A DNA stretch of 64,000 bases from Flavobacterium sp. 102 (GTDB taxonomy: Bacteria > Bacteroidota > Bacteroidia > Flavobacteriales > Flavobacteriaceae), in contig NZ_RBKX01000001.1 of the NCBI RefSeq assembly GCF_003634615.1, forward strand, positions 1,736,001 through 1,800,000. The letters are read 5' to 3'. The notes beneath the pieces are model-generated. The model saw nothing but the letters and a program-made list of their open reading frames with translations, was not told the DNA's origin and searched no databases. The translations under genes were made by a program, and so were the position numbers. Shown here in pieces: positions 32,849 through 42,249 of this stretch. Numbering within the stretch: position 1 is the stretch's first letter; every line of letters begins with the position of its first letter.

Positions 32849-34636
32849 ATGACCCTAAAAAATAGTATTTTGAAGTTTATAAACCAATGGAAGACCTACA
32901 ATTGGAAAGCCATTTTAATTTATGTAGCAATTGCAAGTGCCATGCTTCAATTACTCTATATAGTTTGTGATTTTCAGCATCCTGTATTCAGAAGATTTAT
33001 CAATAAAATTTCTTTGTCTTTTTTCTTTATTTCTACTCTTTTACTCACAGTAATTTTAACCTATAAAAGAATCAGTAGTTGGTTGTCAGTTTCTGTAAAC
33101 CCACAATTGATGGTCATTACCAGAAAAGGGTATGCTATCCTTTGCCTTTTTTCTGCTGTTCAACATTTCTCTTTAATTAAATACGGCTTAGAACCTTATA
33201 ATTTACTGCTTTTAGGAAGAGAAGTACCAAGTACAGAATCTTATCTCTTGTCCTTCTTTTACATAATCTCTTTATTGATGTTATTGGTTGGCTACAGAAT
33301 CAGACTGGCTTGGATATTAATTTTTGTGTTAGGCGGTTTGGTTATTCCTTTTTCCTTGGAGATATTTCTGAAAAACATTTTTAATTTTTATGCTATTTTT
33401 ATTTCGGTAGACTTATGGAAAGGCAAGAAAACGAATGAAGGCTCATGGGCAATTGTTTTAATGTGTCTTTCCGCTTCGGTATTGATGACCGCTGCCGGAT
33501 TACACAAACTTTTAGGGCCGGTATGGCAAGAAGGTTTAGGATTTTACTATTCTCTGAATATTTCATTTTTTCCGGACAGGTATCTTTGGAATCTGTTGGA
33601 TTATAAGGGCTTAATGTATTTTTTTAATTGGTCAACCATCATTATCGAGGTAATTGCGCTTCCTTTATTTTTATTTAAAAGAGCTTGGTCTTTGGTTATT
33701 TGGTGTTTTCTCGGATTGGCATTATTTCTAACTTTTGCCATGTCAGGAATTGGAATTATGGGCGGGCCAATTGTTTTCTGTATGATATTATTGTTCTTGT
33801 CTTTAACCAATATACCGGTTAAGTTAAGCCGATTTTTTTTTAAGAAAAATAATAAAGTTGAAGATTTCACAAAACCCAAAGCCAAATATTCTGTGTTGAG
33901 TTCTGTAGGTGTTGGAATGGTTATTTTTTGGTATACTATTTTGTCCTGTTCTCATGATTTGTACAGAGATTACAGATTAAAGAAATTAAACAATCCGGCG
34001 CAGTTTGGTAATTTTAAGAATACCCAATTGCCCAAAACCGTTCCTCAAAACGCAATAACTTATAGATTGAGTTACATCGATAGGGTTTTTATAGCACCGA
34101 TACAACCTTATAAGTTTTGGAAATTTACATGGTCCATATCTTTATTTAATTATCACCATCTGTTTGATAGACTTTATTTTAAAGTTATCTTTACTGATTA
34201 TGATAACAAACAAGTAGAAATAATTAATTACTTTGATGAAGATGGTGCCATTAGCGAAAACCATCCGTTAATTGGGAATGAAAGATTTATATTGAGTTGT
34301 TTTAGAATGATGGATGCAGTAAGATCTGAACCTTTTTTATCGAGTTCTACATTAAATTTACCCATGGAAAAGGAATTGCAAGGGATTGTGATGTATTCGC
34401 TTGACAATCAAAATAGAAATCGATACAAGAGCGCAACGATATATGTAAAACAGATGCACCAGCCTTTTAAGTATGAAGGTAATTCAAAACCTTGGAAGCA
34501 AGAACCTTGGATTGAGTTTTACATTTTAAACTTGAAAGATAAAAAAGGTAAAATTGTGAATAAACTAAGCACTTATGAGTATGAAAAATTGGAAATTGAG
34601 GCTTTTAAGAAAAAAATTATTGTGCCCAATTTTTAA
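32849..34636 (+). CDS. HTTM/DoxX-like multi-pass membrane protein
   Basis: 595 residues from the ATG at 32849. An upstream in-frame ATG at 32750 would overlap the preceding gene by 92 bases and add 33 residues with no membrane or family features, so it was rejected. About ten membrane helices occupy residues 15-370, with a segment MTAAGLHKLLGPVWQEGLGFYY resembling the lysine-containing motif of HTTM (vitamin K-dependent carboxylase-like) proteins. A ~200-residue soluble C-terminal part rich in aromatic residues follows. The function is unknown; it is an unusual member of a polysaccharide locus and precedes a PhyH dioxygenase. Confidence 0.6.
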   Translation: MTLKNSILKFINQWKTYNWKAILIYVAIASAMLQLLYIVCDFQHPVFRRFINKISLSFFFISTLLLTVILTYKRISSWLSVSVNPQLMVITRKGYAILCLFSAVQHFSLIKYGLEPYNLLLLGREVPSTESYLLSFFYIISLLMLLVGYRIRLAWILIFVLGGLVIPFSLEIFLKNIFNFYAIFISVDLWKGKKTNEGSWAIVLMCLSASVLMTAAGLHKLLGPVWQEGLGFYYSLNISFFPDRYLWNLLDYKGLMYFFNWSTIIIEVIALPLFLFKRAWSLVIWCFLGLALFLTFAMSGIGIMGGPIVFCMILLFLSLTNIPVKLSRFFFKKNNKVEDFTKPKAKYSVLSSVGVGMVIFWYTILSCSHDLYRDYRLKKLNNPAQFGNFKNTQLPKTVPQNAITYRLSYIDRVFIAPIQPYKFWKFTWSISLFNYHHLFDRLYFKVIFTDYDNKQVEIINYFDEDGAISENHPLIGNERFILSCFRMMDAVRSEPFLSSSTLNLPMEKELQGIVMYSLDNQNRNRYKSATIYVKQMHQPFKYEGNSKPWKQEPWIEFYILNLKDKKGKIVNKLSTYEYEKLEIEAFKKKIIVPNF

Positions 34637-34707
34637 GTAAGACAAATGATTTTGGAGAAGATGTTTAGGAATAAGTTGAATCAAATTAAAATTGTTTTTT
34701 TTGAATT

Positions 34708-35535
34708 ATGAAAGAGGAAATTGAATTTTTTAATAAAAACGGATACCTAATTTTGGAGAATTTTTTTCCTAAACAAGCGATTGAAGCAGTTTTAAAAGAC
34801 GCGAAAAATGTTTTTTTAAGGCAGTTTATAGAAAAAAAATATGTTGCACAATGTGTTTTAGAAGAGATTAACGAAGCCCAATTCAACAGTTTTTTATATC
34901 GTTTGTTTGAAGACGATTTAGAGTGTCTTTCCAATTGCGGTAAACAAGCGCAGCATTTGATTAGCCTACACACTTTGTCTCTTGATACTAAAATTGTGGA
35001 ACTGCTCAAAAAAATGGGACTGAAAACACCCATTGTCAGCACCAGACCTGTTTTGTATTTTAATCATCCTAAGTTAGCCAAACAAAAAGTATTTCATACC
35101 GTCGATGCCCATCAGGATTGGAGAAGTATGCAAGGGTCGTTGAATTCTGTTGTGATTTGGATACCCTTAGTTGATATCAATAAAGAATTGGGCGCCTTAG
35201 AAGTATTGCCTAAAAGTCATTTGGACGGATTAAGAACAGATCATATTGAAAATGGTTTCGGTATGGTGGTTTTAAGCGAAGCCGAAAAAGAAAAATTAAT
35301 TTCTGTAGAACTTAATGCCGGTGACGCCTTACTTTTTTCTTCTTTTTTAATTCACCAAAGCGGCGATAACATCACCAATAATCCCAGATGGAGTTGCCAT
35401 TTCAGGTACAATGATTTAGAGGATTCGTCTTTTATCCAAAGAAAATTTGCGCATCCTTATATTTATAAACCGATGGAAGAATTGATTACAAAAGACTTCC
35501 CGTCAATAGATGACCTATCAAAAATTTACTCATAA
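34708..35535 (+). CDS. Phytanoyl-CoA dioxygenase (PhyH) family protein
   Basis: 275 residues. An Fe(II)/2-oxoglutarate dioxygenase fold is indicated by VDAHQDWRSM near residue 131 (His-x-Asp ligands), LGALEVLPKSHLDG near 165, the distal ligand in SFLIHQSGDN near 217 and the 2-oxoglutarate-binding Arg in SCHFRYND shortly after. It would hydroxylate a sugar or an acyl/amino-acid group attached to it. Its stop codon is immediately followed by the ATG of an FkbM methyltransferase, which suggests hydroxylation followed by O-methylation of the new hydroxyl; that pairing is inference. Confidence 0.82.
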   Translation: MKEEIEFFNKNGYLILENFFPKQAIEAVLKDAKNVFLRQFIEKKYVAQCVLEEINEAQFNSFLYRLFEDDLECLSNCGKQAQHLISLHTLSLDTKIVELLKKMGLKTPIVSTRPVLYFNHPKLAKQKVFHTVDAHQDWRSMQGSLNSVVIWIPLVDINKELGALEVLPKSHLDGLRTDHIENGFGMVVLSEAEKEKLISVELNAGDALLFSSFLIHQSGDNITNNPRWSCHFRYNDLEDSSFIQRKFAHPYIYKPMEELITKDFPSIDDLSKIYS

Positions 35536-36261
35536 ATGAACACTGAAGAAAAGAAATACAGCGAAGTAGAAGTTCGTGGAATAGACTTTAAATTAATGAC
35601 TTATACACGTTCACTTGAGCTATGCGCCAGAATGAATTATGAAACCGAGAACCTGGATTTTATTGATACCATAAAACCCAATCAAGTGCTGTATGATTTA
35701 GGTGCTTGCGAAGGCCGTTTTTCTTTATACGCCGCTTTAAAAGGCGTTAGAGTAGTGTCGTTTGAACCGGAAGCCAAAAATTTCTCTGTTTTTTCACAAA
35801 ATATAGCAATCAACAATATTGGCGAAGATAGACTTAAAGCCATAAACGCAGGAGTTGGAGCCAAAAATGGAAAAGCGATTATCAACATTGGACAACCTTG
35901 GGAAGGCGGACATCAGAAAGTGGTTGAGCATGGCGAAATTCGTAATGATTTGAACTTCAATTTTGTTGAAAATCAAGAGATTCAGTTGATTTCTATTGAC
36001 AGCTTTGTGGAAGAAGGAATTTATCCGGCACCCAATTATCTAAAGATTGATATCGATGGTTCTGAAATGCCTTTTTTAATTGGTGCTGCTAAAACGCTGA
36101 AAAGTAAAGAACTAAAAGGAATTATTTTTGAATTGAATGAAATCGATCCTAATTTTAAAAGTATAATTTCGCTTTTGAATGAGAATGGATTTGTAGAAGA
36201 TAAAAGATTCAATGTTCCCAACGAACCCAATCTTTTCAACATACTATTTGTAAAAAGATAA
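35536..36261 (+). CDS. FkbM family methyltransferase 2
   Basis: 241 residues. Motif I is VLYDLGACEGRFSLYAA near residue 53, then VSFEPEAKNFSVF, and the family end signature PNYLKIDIDGSEMPFLIGA near 170. It starts at the base after the PhyH stop codon. Likely an O-methyltransferase acting on a sugar or on the position hydroxylated by its partner; the acceptor is unknown. Confidence 0.83.
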   Translation: MNTEEKKYSEVEVRGIDFKLMTYTRSLELCARMNYETENLDFIDTIKPNQVLYDLGACEGRFSLYAALKGVRVVSFEPEAKNFSVFSQNIAINNIGEDRLKAINAGVGAKNGKAIINIGQPWEGGHQKVVEHGEIRNDLNFNFVENQEIQLISIDSFVEEGIYPAPNYLKIDIDGSEMPFLIGAAKTLKSKELKGIIFELNEIDPNFKSIISLLNENGFVEDKRFNVPNEPNLFNILFVKR

Positions 36262-36282
36262 TTTTTAGAGATCACTACAGTA

Positions 36283-37185
36283 ATGAAAAGTCAGGATTTG
36301 GATTTGGAAGTTGAAAATAATAGAAACCCTTTTGTAGCAGTATGGATGGTGACTTATAATCATGAATCTTATATTGTACAGGCCATGGAGTCTATTGTAA
36401 TGCAACAAACCAATTTTGATTTTAAACTGTATATTGGCGATGACTGTTCTACAGATACTACCAGAAAACTGCTTCAGGAATATAAAGCGAAATACCCTGA
36501 TACAATCGAATTAATATTACACGAAAAAAACTTAGGCGCTAGTCCTAACGGGATTTTTATGTACCAACATTGTATTGAAACCGGAGCAAAATATATTGCC
36601 TTGTGTGAAGGTGATGATTATTGGACTGATCCATTAAAGCTACAAAAACAAGTTGATTTTTTGGAAGCCAACCAAGACTGCAATATTTGCTTTACCCGAG
36701 CTAATATGTTGAAAGATGCTGAATTGAAATTACATAAAGTGCCCAAGCCATTTAATACTGTTCCTTTTTCTTATGAAGAATTGTTGCGGTATTATAATTT
36801 TATTACAACCGCCAGTGTAATGTTCAGGAATCAAGAAAATTTGATTATTCCTGACTGGATTACTACTTTGCCTTTCGGAGATTTAGGAGTATATAAAGTG
36901 GTAAGTCAGCAAAAAAAGATTGCCTGTATAGATGAAGTTATGAGCGTGTATCGCATTCATGGTGACGGCATTTGGTCGAAAGTGAAACCCGTAGAAGCAG
37001 AAAATAAATACCTGCTTTTTTACAAAAAGATTTATTTTTATCTTACGGAAAAGGAGAAATTAATAGTCTCTCAAAAAATCAAAAAGTCTTTGTCTAATGT
37101 GTCGAATTATAAACATCCTTCCCAAAAAATAGCAAGGAAATTGCATTTGTTTTTTAATTTGATAAAATCTTATCGATACCTATGA
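36283..37185 (+). CDS. Glycosyltransferase family 2 (a)
   Basis: A 300-residue GT-A enzyme. AVWMVTYNHESYIVQAMESI begins the nucleotide-binding domain, YIGDDCSTDTT holds the first Asp cluster near residue 50, and CEGDDYWTDPLKLQKQ near 108 gives the DxD metal site and acceptor-side motif. This sub-type often adds sugars to O-antigen repeats. It is the first of four consecutive family 2 genes; donor and linkage are not predictable. Confidence 0.85.
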   Translation: MKSQDLDLEVENNRNPFVAVWMVTYNHESYIVQAMESIVMQQTNFDFKLYIGDDCSTDTTRKLLQEYKAKYPDTIELILHEKNLGASPNGIFMYQHCIETGAKYIALCEGDDYWTDPLKLQKQVDFLEANQDCNICFTRANMLKDAELKLHKVPKPFNTVPFSYEELLRYYNFITTASVMFRNQENLIIPDWITTLPFGDLGVYKVVSQQKKIACIDEVMSVYRIHGDGIWSKVKPVEAENKYLLFYKKIYFYLTEKEKLIVSQKIKKSLSNVSNYKHPSQKIARKLHLFFNLIKSYRYL

Positions 37186-38021
37186 ATCCTGTGCTTAGTA
37201 TCATTATTCCGTGCTATAATTCTGAAGCCACTTTAGAAGCTACTTTGGAATCCGTCGTTGCGCAAAATTTCCAAAAATGGGAAGCCATAATTGTCAATGA
37301 TGGTTCAACCGATACCACAGAAGCTATCGCTTTAAGTTGGGTGAAAAAGGACGACAGGTTTAAATATTTTACCAAATCCAATGAAGGTTTAGGCAAAACC
37401 CGCAATTTTGGAATTGAAAAAGCGCAAGGAACCTACATCTTACCTTTGGATTCAGATAATCTGTTGATGGCAGATTTTGCTAAAGAGGCCATCACTGTTT
37501 TTGAAGCAAATAACAATATTGGAGTGGTTTACGGACATGCCGCCTATTTCGGAGAAAAGCAAGGTCTTTGGGAAGTTGAACCTTACGATTTCAAAAAAAT
37601 ATTGGCCGCCAATTATATTGATGCTTGTGCCATTTACAAAAAGCAGTTGTGGGTTGAGGTTGGTGGTTATGATGAAAATATGCCCTATCAAGGCCATGAA
37701 GATTGGGATTTTTGGATAGCTTTAGGAGTTTTAAATGTTCAATTCCATCATTTAAACAAAATCACTTTCCGATATTATGTCTCCAAAAAGTCCATGATCA
37801 GATCGTTCACAGAAGCGATGCAACAAGCCAACAACGACTATATATTTAAAAAGTACAGTGAACAATGTCAAAAGCATTATTTGGATCTTTTTTTACTGTA
37901 TAAAAAAACGGAAACCCATCACGCAGCCCAATTAAAAAGTGAGAAATTTGTAATCGATTTATTTTGTAAAACCTTTTTTGGTTTTTCTATATTTGGATTG
38001 TATAAAACTAAAAAAAAGTAA
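37182..38021 (+). CDS. Glycosyltransferase family 2 (b)
   Basis: 279 residues. LSIIIPCYNSEATLEATLES opens the GT-A domain, IIVNDGSTDTTE follows near residue 37, LPLDSDNLL near 86 is the metal-binding motif, and GHEDWDFWIALG near 170 is the catalytic ED region. It overlaps its upstream neighbour by four bases and its downstream neighbour by one, consistent with coupled translation. Specificity is unknown. Confidence 0.86.
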   Translation: MNPVLSIIIPCYNSEATLEATLESVVAQNFQKWEAIIVNDGSTDTTEAIALSWVKKDDRFKYFTKSNEGLGKTRNFGIEKAQGTYILPLDSDNLLMADFAKEAITVFEANNNIGVVYGHAAYFGEKQGLWEVEPYDFKKILAANYIDACAIYKKQLWVEVGGYDENMPYQGHEDWDFWIALGVLNVQFHHLNKITFRYYVSKKSMIRSFTEAMQQANNDYIFKKYSEQCQKHYLDLFLLYKKTETHHAAQLKSEKFVIDLFCKTFFGFSIFGLYKTKKK

Positions 38022-38914
38022 TGTTAGCCATCGTCATTCCGTATTTCAAACTCGCTTTTTTTGAGGAAACCCTAGCTTCGTTGGCCAACCAAACGGACCA
38101 GCGTTTTACAGTTTATATAGGTGATGATGCGAGTCCGGAAACCCCCAAAGATATGTTGGCTAAATTCAAAGATAAGTTCCAATGGGTTTACCATCGTTTT
38201 GATGATAATTTGGGTGGGAAAGCTTTGGTCAAACAATGGGAACGATGCATTTCGCTTACTAAAAACGAGGAATGGCTCATGATTTTAGGCGATGATGATT
38301 ACTTAACTGATACGGTTGTAGAGCAGTTTTATGCTCAACTTCCTCAATTTCTTTCTAAAACCAATTTGGTTCGATTTGCCTCACAAACTATAGTAGAGGA
38401 AACCAAGCACAAAGCCGCAGTATGTAACAATCCGATTTGGGAAAGCGCTACCGATTCTTATTTTAGAAAGCTCATGAAAATTTCCAGAAGTTCACTTTCA
38501 GAATATGTATTTTTGAAAAGTGCCTTTGAAAAGCACCGATTTTACAATTATCCATTGGCTTGGAATAGTGATGATAGGGCATGGCTCGATTTTGCTGAAG
38601 ATAAACCAATTTATTCCATCAACGAAAGTGTAGTTTGTGTCCGTTTATCGGGTTTGAATATTACCGGTAAAAAAGATAATTTACCGCTGAAAAGCAATTC
38701 TCTTGTTGCCTTTTATACTTTTTTGATTGAAAAAAAACTAAACTATTATACCAAATACCAACGGATCAAAATACTCAGAAAGTATCAAGAAGAACTAAAG
38801 AAAATCAGACCATTGCAATTTAAAGATTGGGGGTTTTTAGGGTGGCATTATTTAACCAACCTGAATAGGAGCACCATAAATGAATTTTTCAAGAAAAGAG
38901 TATCCAACAAATAA
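38021..38914 (+). CDS. Glycosyltransferase family 2 (c)
   Basis: 297 residues. LAIVIPYFKLAFFEETLASL, YIGDDASPETPKD near residue 36 and MILGDDDYLTDTVV near 88 define a GT-A fold. WNSDDRAWLDFAED near 185 may hold the catalytic Asp. The first base of its ATG is the last base of the preceding stop codon. It is the most divergent of the four family 2 genes in this array; specificity is unknown. Confidence 0.82.
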   Translation: MLAIVIPYFKLAFFEETLASLANQTDQRFTVYIGDDASPETPKDMLAKFKDKFQWVYHRFDDNLGGKALVKQWERCISLTKNEEWLMILGDDDYLTDTVVEQFYAQLPQFLSKTNLVRFASQTIVEETKHKAAVCNNPIWESATDSYFRKLMKISRSSLSEYVFLKSAFEKHRFYNYPLAWNSDDRAWLDFAEDKPIYSINESVVCVRLSGLNITGKKDNLPLKSNSLVAFYTFLIEKKLNYYTKYQRIKILRKYQEELKKIRPLQFKDWGFLGWHYLTNLNRSTINEFFKKRVSNK

Positions 38915-38938
38915 GCCAATGTTTTTAACCATAACAGC

Positions 38939-39865
38939 ATGAACGGAGTAAAAGTAACCATAATCATGGCAACCTATAACAGGGCCAATTTTATCTTGGA
39001 GACTTTGCTGTCCATTCAAAATCAGACGTTTTCCGATTGGGAATGTCTCATTATTGATGATGGCGGAACGGATAACACAGCCGAAGTTATCGCACCTATT
39101 CTCAGTCAGGACAAGCGTTTTCAGTTTTTAAAACGTTCCGATAAGTACATAAAAGGTTTGCCGGGTTGTAGAAATTATGGTTTAGATTTGGCGAAAGGTG
39201 AATGTATTATCTTTTTTGATGACGATGATCTTCCGCATCCGCAAAATTTAGAATTGTGTGTTTCTGAATTGGCTGATACCAATATTTATTTTTGTCGTTA
39301 TATCCGAAATGTCTTTTTTGGTGTTTTTGATTATCAATTTGATTTTTCCAAAGATTACACCTCATTTTACATCGACCAGAATGATGTAGAAGCGATGATT
39401 AAGAATGAACTTCCTTTTAATTCTTGCGCTGTAATGTGGAAAAAAGAATGCTTTGAGCACAATAGGTTTGAAGAACATTTGATGTATGCGGAAGAATGGG
39501 AATTGTACTCCAGAATTGTTTCTTCAGGATACAAAGGGATTTCCATTGACAAATGCTTGTTCTATGGCCGTAAACATCCTGAATCAAACACAGGAGAGTT
39601 TTATAATCATAACCCGATTAGAAGAGAATCTTATGTTAATGCAATATTGTTGGTAATAAAAAATTTGAAAGAAAAGAAATTATTGTCTTATGCTATTGTC
39701 CGTTATTTTATGGCTATTTCAATAAATTTTAAAGAGTATGCTTTATTTGAAAAAATTTTAACTATCCTTGAACTGTCCAAGATAGATCAACTCAAATGGC
39801 GTTTTTTTTATGTTATTTTGCCGGTAAGGTTAAGTTTTTACAGGATTAGGAAAGCCTTAAAATAA
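38939..39865 (+). CDS. Glycosyltransferase family 2 (d)
   Basis: 308 residues with VTIIMATYNRANFILETLLS, LIIDDGGTDNTAE near residue 38, FFDDDDLPHPQNLE near 94, and EEWELYSRIVSSGYK near 187 as acceptor/catalytic region. The basic C-terminus (residues ~235-308) may help attach it to the membrane. Sugar donor unknown. It follows the previous gene after 24 bases. Confidence 0.86.
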   Translation: MNGVKVTIIMATYNRANFILETLLSIQNQTFSDWECLIIDDGGTDNTAEVIAPILSQDKRFQFLKRSDKYIKGLPGCRNYGLDLAKGECIIFFDDDDLPHPQNLELCVSELADTNIYFCRYIRNVFFGVFDYQFDFSKDYTSFYIDQNDVEAMIKNELPFNSCAVMWKKECFEHNRFEEHLMYAEEWELYSRIVSSGYKGISIDKCLFYGRKHPESNTGEFYNHNPIRRESYVNAILLVIKNLKEKKLLSYAIVRYFMAISINFKEYALFEKILTILELSKIDQLKWRFFYVILPVRLSFYRIRKALK

Positions 39866-39872
39866 AAAACAA

Positions 39873-41081
39873 ATGAAAATTTTAATAATCGAGCAAGATT
39901 TAAGAGTGTCCGGAACCAGTCAGGGTATCATTTCTCGCTCCTTTTTATACCGATTAAGAAACGCTCATCCGAATGCGATTATTAATGTAGTTTATCTTAA
40001 AAGTCAGCCGAGTGATGATCAATTGCATTTATTACCTGTTGATTCCATAGAAAGCCACGTTTTAAACTTAAAAATTCCTTTTTTAACCAAATTAATTAAT
40101 AAATTTTATTGGCGATTGTTTGGCGTTTCATTAGCCATAGAACACATTAATAAGGTTTATGGTTCTTACATTGGAAAGATTGATTATCAAGGGTATGACC
40201 ATATTTTTATCAGAAGTGCCGGTTTGGCTCATGAAACAATTTTAGGGTGTAAAAATCTTCCGATATTAAAAAAGGCCATTGTTAATTTTCACGATCCGTA
40301 TCCGATTTTTTGGTATGTCGGAACAACAAAAGAGCTAACCAATTTAGAATTGTTTCAAATGAAATCGATGCAAAAAGTGGTTTCTCAAGCCAAAACCTGT
40401 ATGAGTTCCGCCAATGCAATGGCAAAAGACATGCAGTTTTTGTATGGTTCGAGAAAGAAGTTTTACAGTTTGCCTCATCAATATTGTGAAAGTGTTTTTG
40501 ATTTATCAGATACTGATAAGGCCTTAAAAAAAGGTAAAGCCATAACCATAGCCTATCATGGTGCGATTCAATTTGGCAGAAATATAGAAAACCTTTTAGA
40601 TGCTTATGAAGCATTGGTTCATAGTAATTCAATCTACAGTGAAAAAACTGAGTTTATCTTGAGATTAAAAGGAATTGATCTCAAAAAACTTGCAGAACGA
40701 TATGCTAAAACACCCAACATTGTTATTTTAGATACTTTGAATTTTTCCAATTCATGCTATGAACAAACCCATGTTGCCGATATCAATATCATCTTAGAAA
40801 ACGGTCCGTTATATTGTAATATTCTAGTGGGTAAAGCACCGTTTTTAGCCTCTTTTAACAAACCGGTATTGTCTATTTCTCCTCAAGTGAGTGAATTGAG
40901 AACTATTATTAAAGACGAAAAGTATATTGCCACTATGGATGATAAAAAGGAAATACAAGATAAGTTGGAACAACTTATTCTCTCCAGGATAAAGTCTGAT
41001 GAACCGGTTTATCCATTCGGAGATTATTTTAGCAATGCCAATTTTAAATTGAGACTGAATGAAATACTCCAAGATAAATAG
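39873..41081 (+). CDS. GT-B-type glycosyltransferase
   Basis: 402 residues. The N-terminus (ILIIEQDLRVSGTSQGIISR) and the order of alpha/beta elements fit a GT-B fold; ITIAYHGAIQFGRNIENLLDAY near residue 225 is the usual first strand and helix of the donor domain. A canonical E-x7-E motif is not obvious (the corresponding region reads ILENGPLYCNILVGKAP), so the family assignment is loose. It ends the glycosyltransferase array; a 160-base gap without a gene separates it from the nonulosonate genes. Confidence 0.65.
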   Translation: MKILIIEQDLRVSGTSQGIISRSFLYRLRNAHPNAIINVVYLKSQPSDDQLHLLPVDSIESHVLNLKIPFLTKLINKFYWRLFGVSLAIEHINKVYGSYIGKIDYQGYDHIFIRSAGLAHETILGCKNLPILKKAIVNFHDPYPIFWYVGTTKELTNLELFQMKSMQKVVSQAKTCMSSANAMAKDMQFLYGSRKKFYSLPHQYCESVFDLSDTDKALKKGKAITIAYHGAIQFGRNIENLLDAYEALVHSNSIYSEKTEFILRLKGIDLKKLAERYAKTPNIVILDTLNFSNSCYEQTHVADINIILENGPLYCNILVGKAPFLASFNKPVLSISPQVSELRTIIKDEKYIATMDDKKEIQDKLEQLILSRIKSDEPVYPFGDYFSNANFKLRLNEILQDK

Positions 41082-41099
41082 CGTCTGAATCAAAAGTGT

Positions 41100-41107
41100 T
41101 ATTTTTG
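41100..41107 (+). promoter_or_regulatory. Candidate -7 box (TATTTTTG) upstream of the nonulosonate genes
   Basis: TATTTTTG fits TAnnTTTG in the 160-base gap before the neuB-like gene, but lies 134 bases upstream of its ATG and has no TTG at -33 spacing. The gap is the best place for an internal promoter, yet this box is only one possibility. Confidence 0.22.
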
Positions 41108-41241
41108 ACTCTAGCAAAATGTTGTATCCACCAAAGGAATTAACATAAACAGCATTTAATATTTACCCCAAATTAAAGCACGTAAAATTATACCTTAAAG
41201 CATAAAAATACTTATTTTTACTTCCGTTACAACCTTTTTTA

Positions 41242-42249
41242 ATGAACAACAAACCTTATTTAATAGCCGAAATTGCGCAAGCTCACGATGGAAGTTTGGG
41301 AATTTTGCATTCCTATATTGATGCCGTGGCACAAACCGGTGTTCAGGCAATTAAATTCCAAATGCACATAGCCGAAGCGGAAAGCAGTATTCATGAACCT
41401 TTTCGGGTCAAATTTTCCAAAGAAGATGCCACGCGTTATGACTATTGGAAACGAATGGAATTTACCTTGGAACAATGGAAAAGCATTAAAAAACATTGTG
41501 ATGAAGTGGGTTTGGATTTTATTTGTTCGCCATTCAGTAATTTAGCCGTGGATTGGCTGGAGGAAGTTGGCGTTCATACTTATAAAGTAGGTTCAGGAGA
41601 AGTCAATAATTTTCTTTTACTCGAAAAAATTACCCAAACCGGAAAGCCAATCATCATTTCGTCAGGGATGAGCAGTTTTGCCGAATTAGATAAAACGGTT
41701 GACTTTCTGAAAAGTAAAAAGGCGGATTTCTCCATTTTGCAATGCACCACAGCTTATCCGACAAAACCGGAACAATTCGGACTGAATGTGATTTCGGAAT
41801 TAAAAGAAAGGTATAAAGTGACCATTGGTTTTTCAGACCATTCAGCTAAAATTTCAACCGGAATTGCCGCTGTAGCGCTTGGTGCCGAGATACTTGAATT
41901 TCATGTGGTTTTTAACCGTTCGATGTTTGGCCCTGATGCGATTGCGTCATTGACCTTAGAAGAAACCAAACAACTGGTGGAAGCAGTAAATGAAATTCAT
42001 GTAGCCCAAAATAACCCAATCAATAAAAACAGCAATGAAGATTTCAGAGAACTTAAAAGCATCTTTGAAAAATCATTGGCCATCAATAAAAATTTACCAC
42101 AAGGTCATATCCTGACTTTTGCGGATTTAGAAAGTAAAAAGCCCAAAGGTTACGGCATTTCCGCAGCCGATTTTGAAAAAGTAATCGGAAGACAATTGAA
42201 TACCAATATGTCCCAATGGGATTTTTTGAATGAAGAAGACTTAGCATGA
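41242..42249 (+). CDS. neuB: Nonulosonic acid synthase (NeuB/LegI family)
   Basis: A 335-residue TIM-barrel PEP-condensing enzyme. LIAEIAQAHDGSLG replaces the commoner AEIGxNHxG form; IKFQMH near residue 33, FICSPFSN near 93, YKVGSGEVNN near 114, SSGMSS near 133, and GFSDHS near 195 are family landmarks. The C-terminal SAF-like antifreeze domain (KPKGYGISAADFEKVIGRQL) is present. It joins phosphoenolpyruvate to ManNAc or to a 6-deoxy-2,4-diacylamino-mannose to give Neu5Ac or legionaminic acid. The overlap with neuC marks a dedicated operon. Confidence 0.88.
   Translation: MNNKPYLIAEIAQAHDGSLGILHSYIDAVAQTGVQAIKFQMHIAEAESSIHEPFRVKFSKEDATRYDYWKRMEFTLEQWKSIKKHCDEVGLDFICSPFSNLAVDWLEEVGVHTYKVGSGEVNNFLLLEKITQTGKPIIISSGMSSFAELDKTVDFLKSKKADFSILQCTTAYPTKPEQFGLNVISELKERYKVTIGFSDHSAKISTGIAAVALGAEILEFHVVFNRSMFGPDAIASLTLEETKQLVEAVNEIHVAQNNPINKNSNEDFRELKSIFEKSLAINKNLPQGHILTFADLESKKPKGYGISAADFEKVIGRQLNTNMSQWDFLNEEDLA

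Noticed and set aside
41092..41110. Possible terminator hairpin after the GT at 41081
   Set aside because: TCAAAA can pair with TTTTGA nearby, but the stem has a single GC pair and no T run, so it is not convincing.
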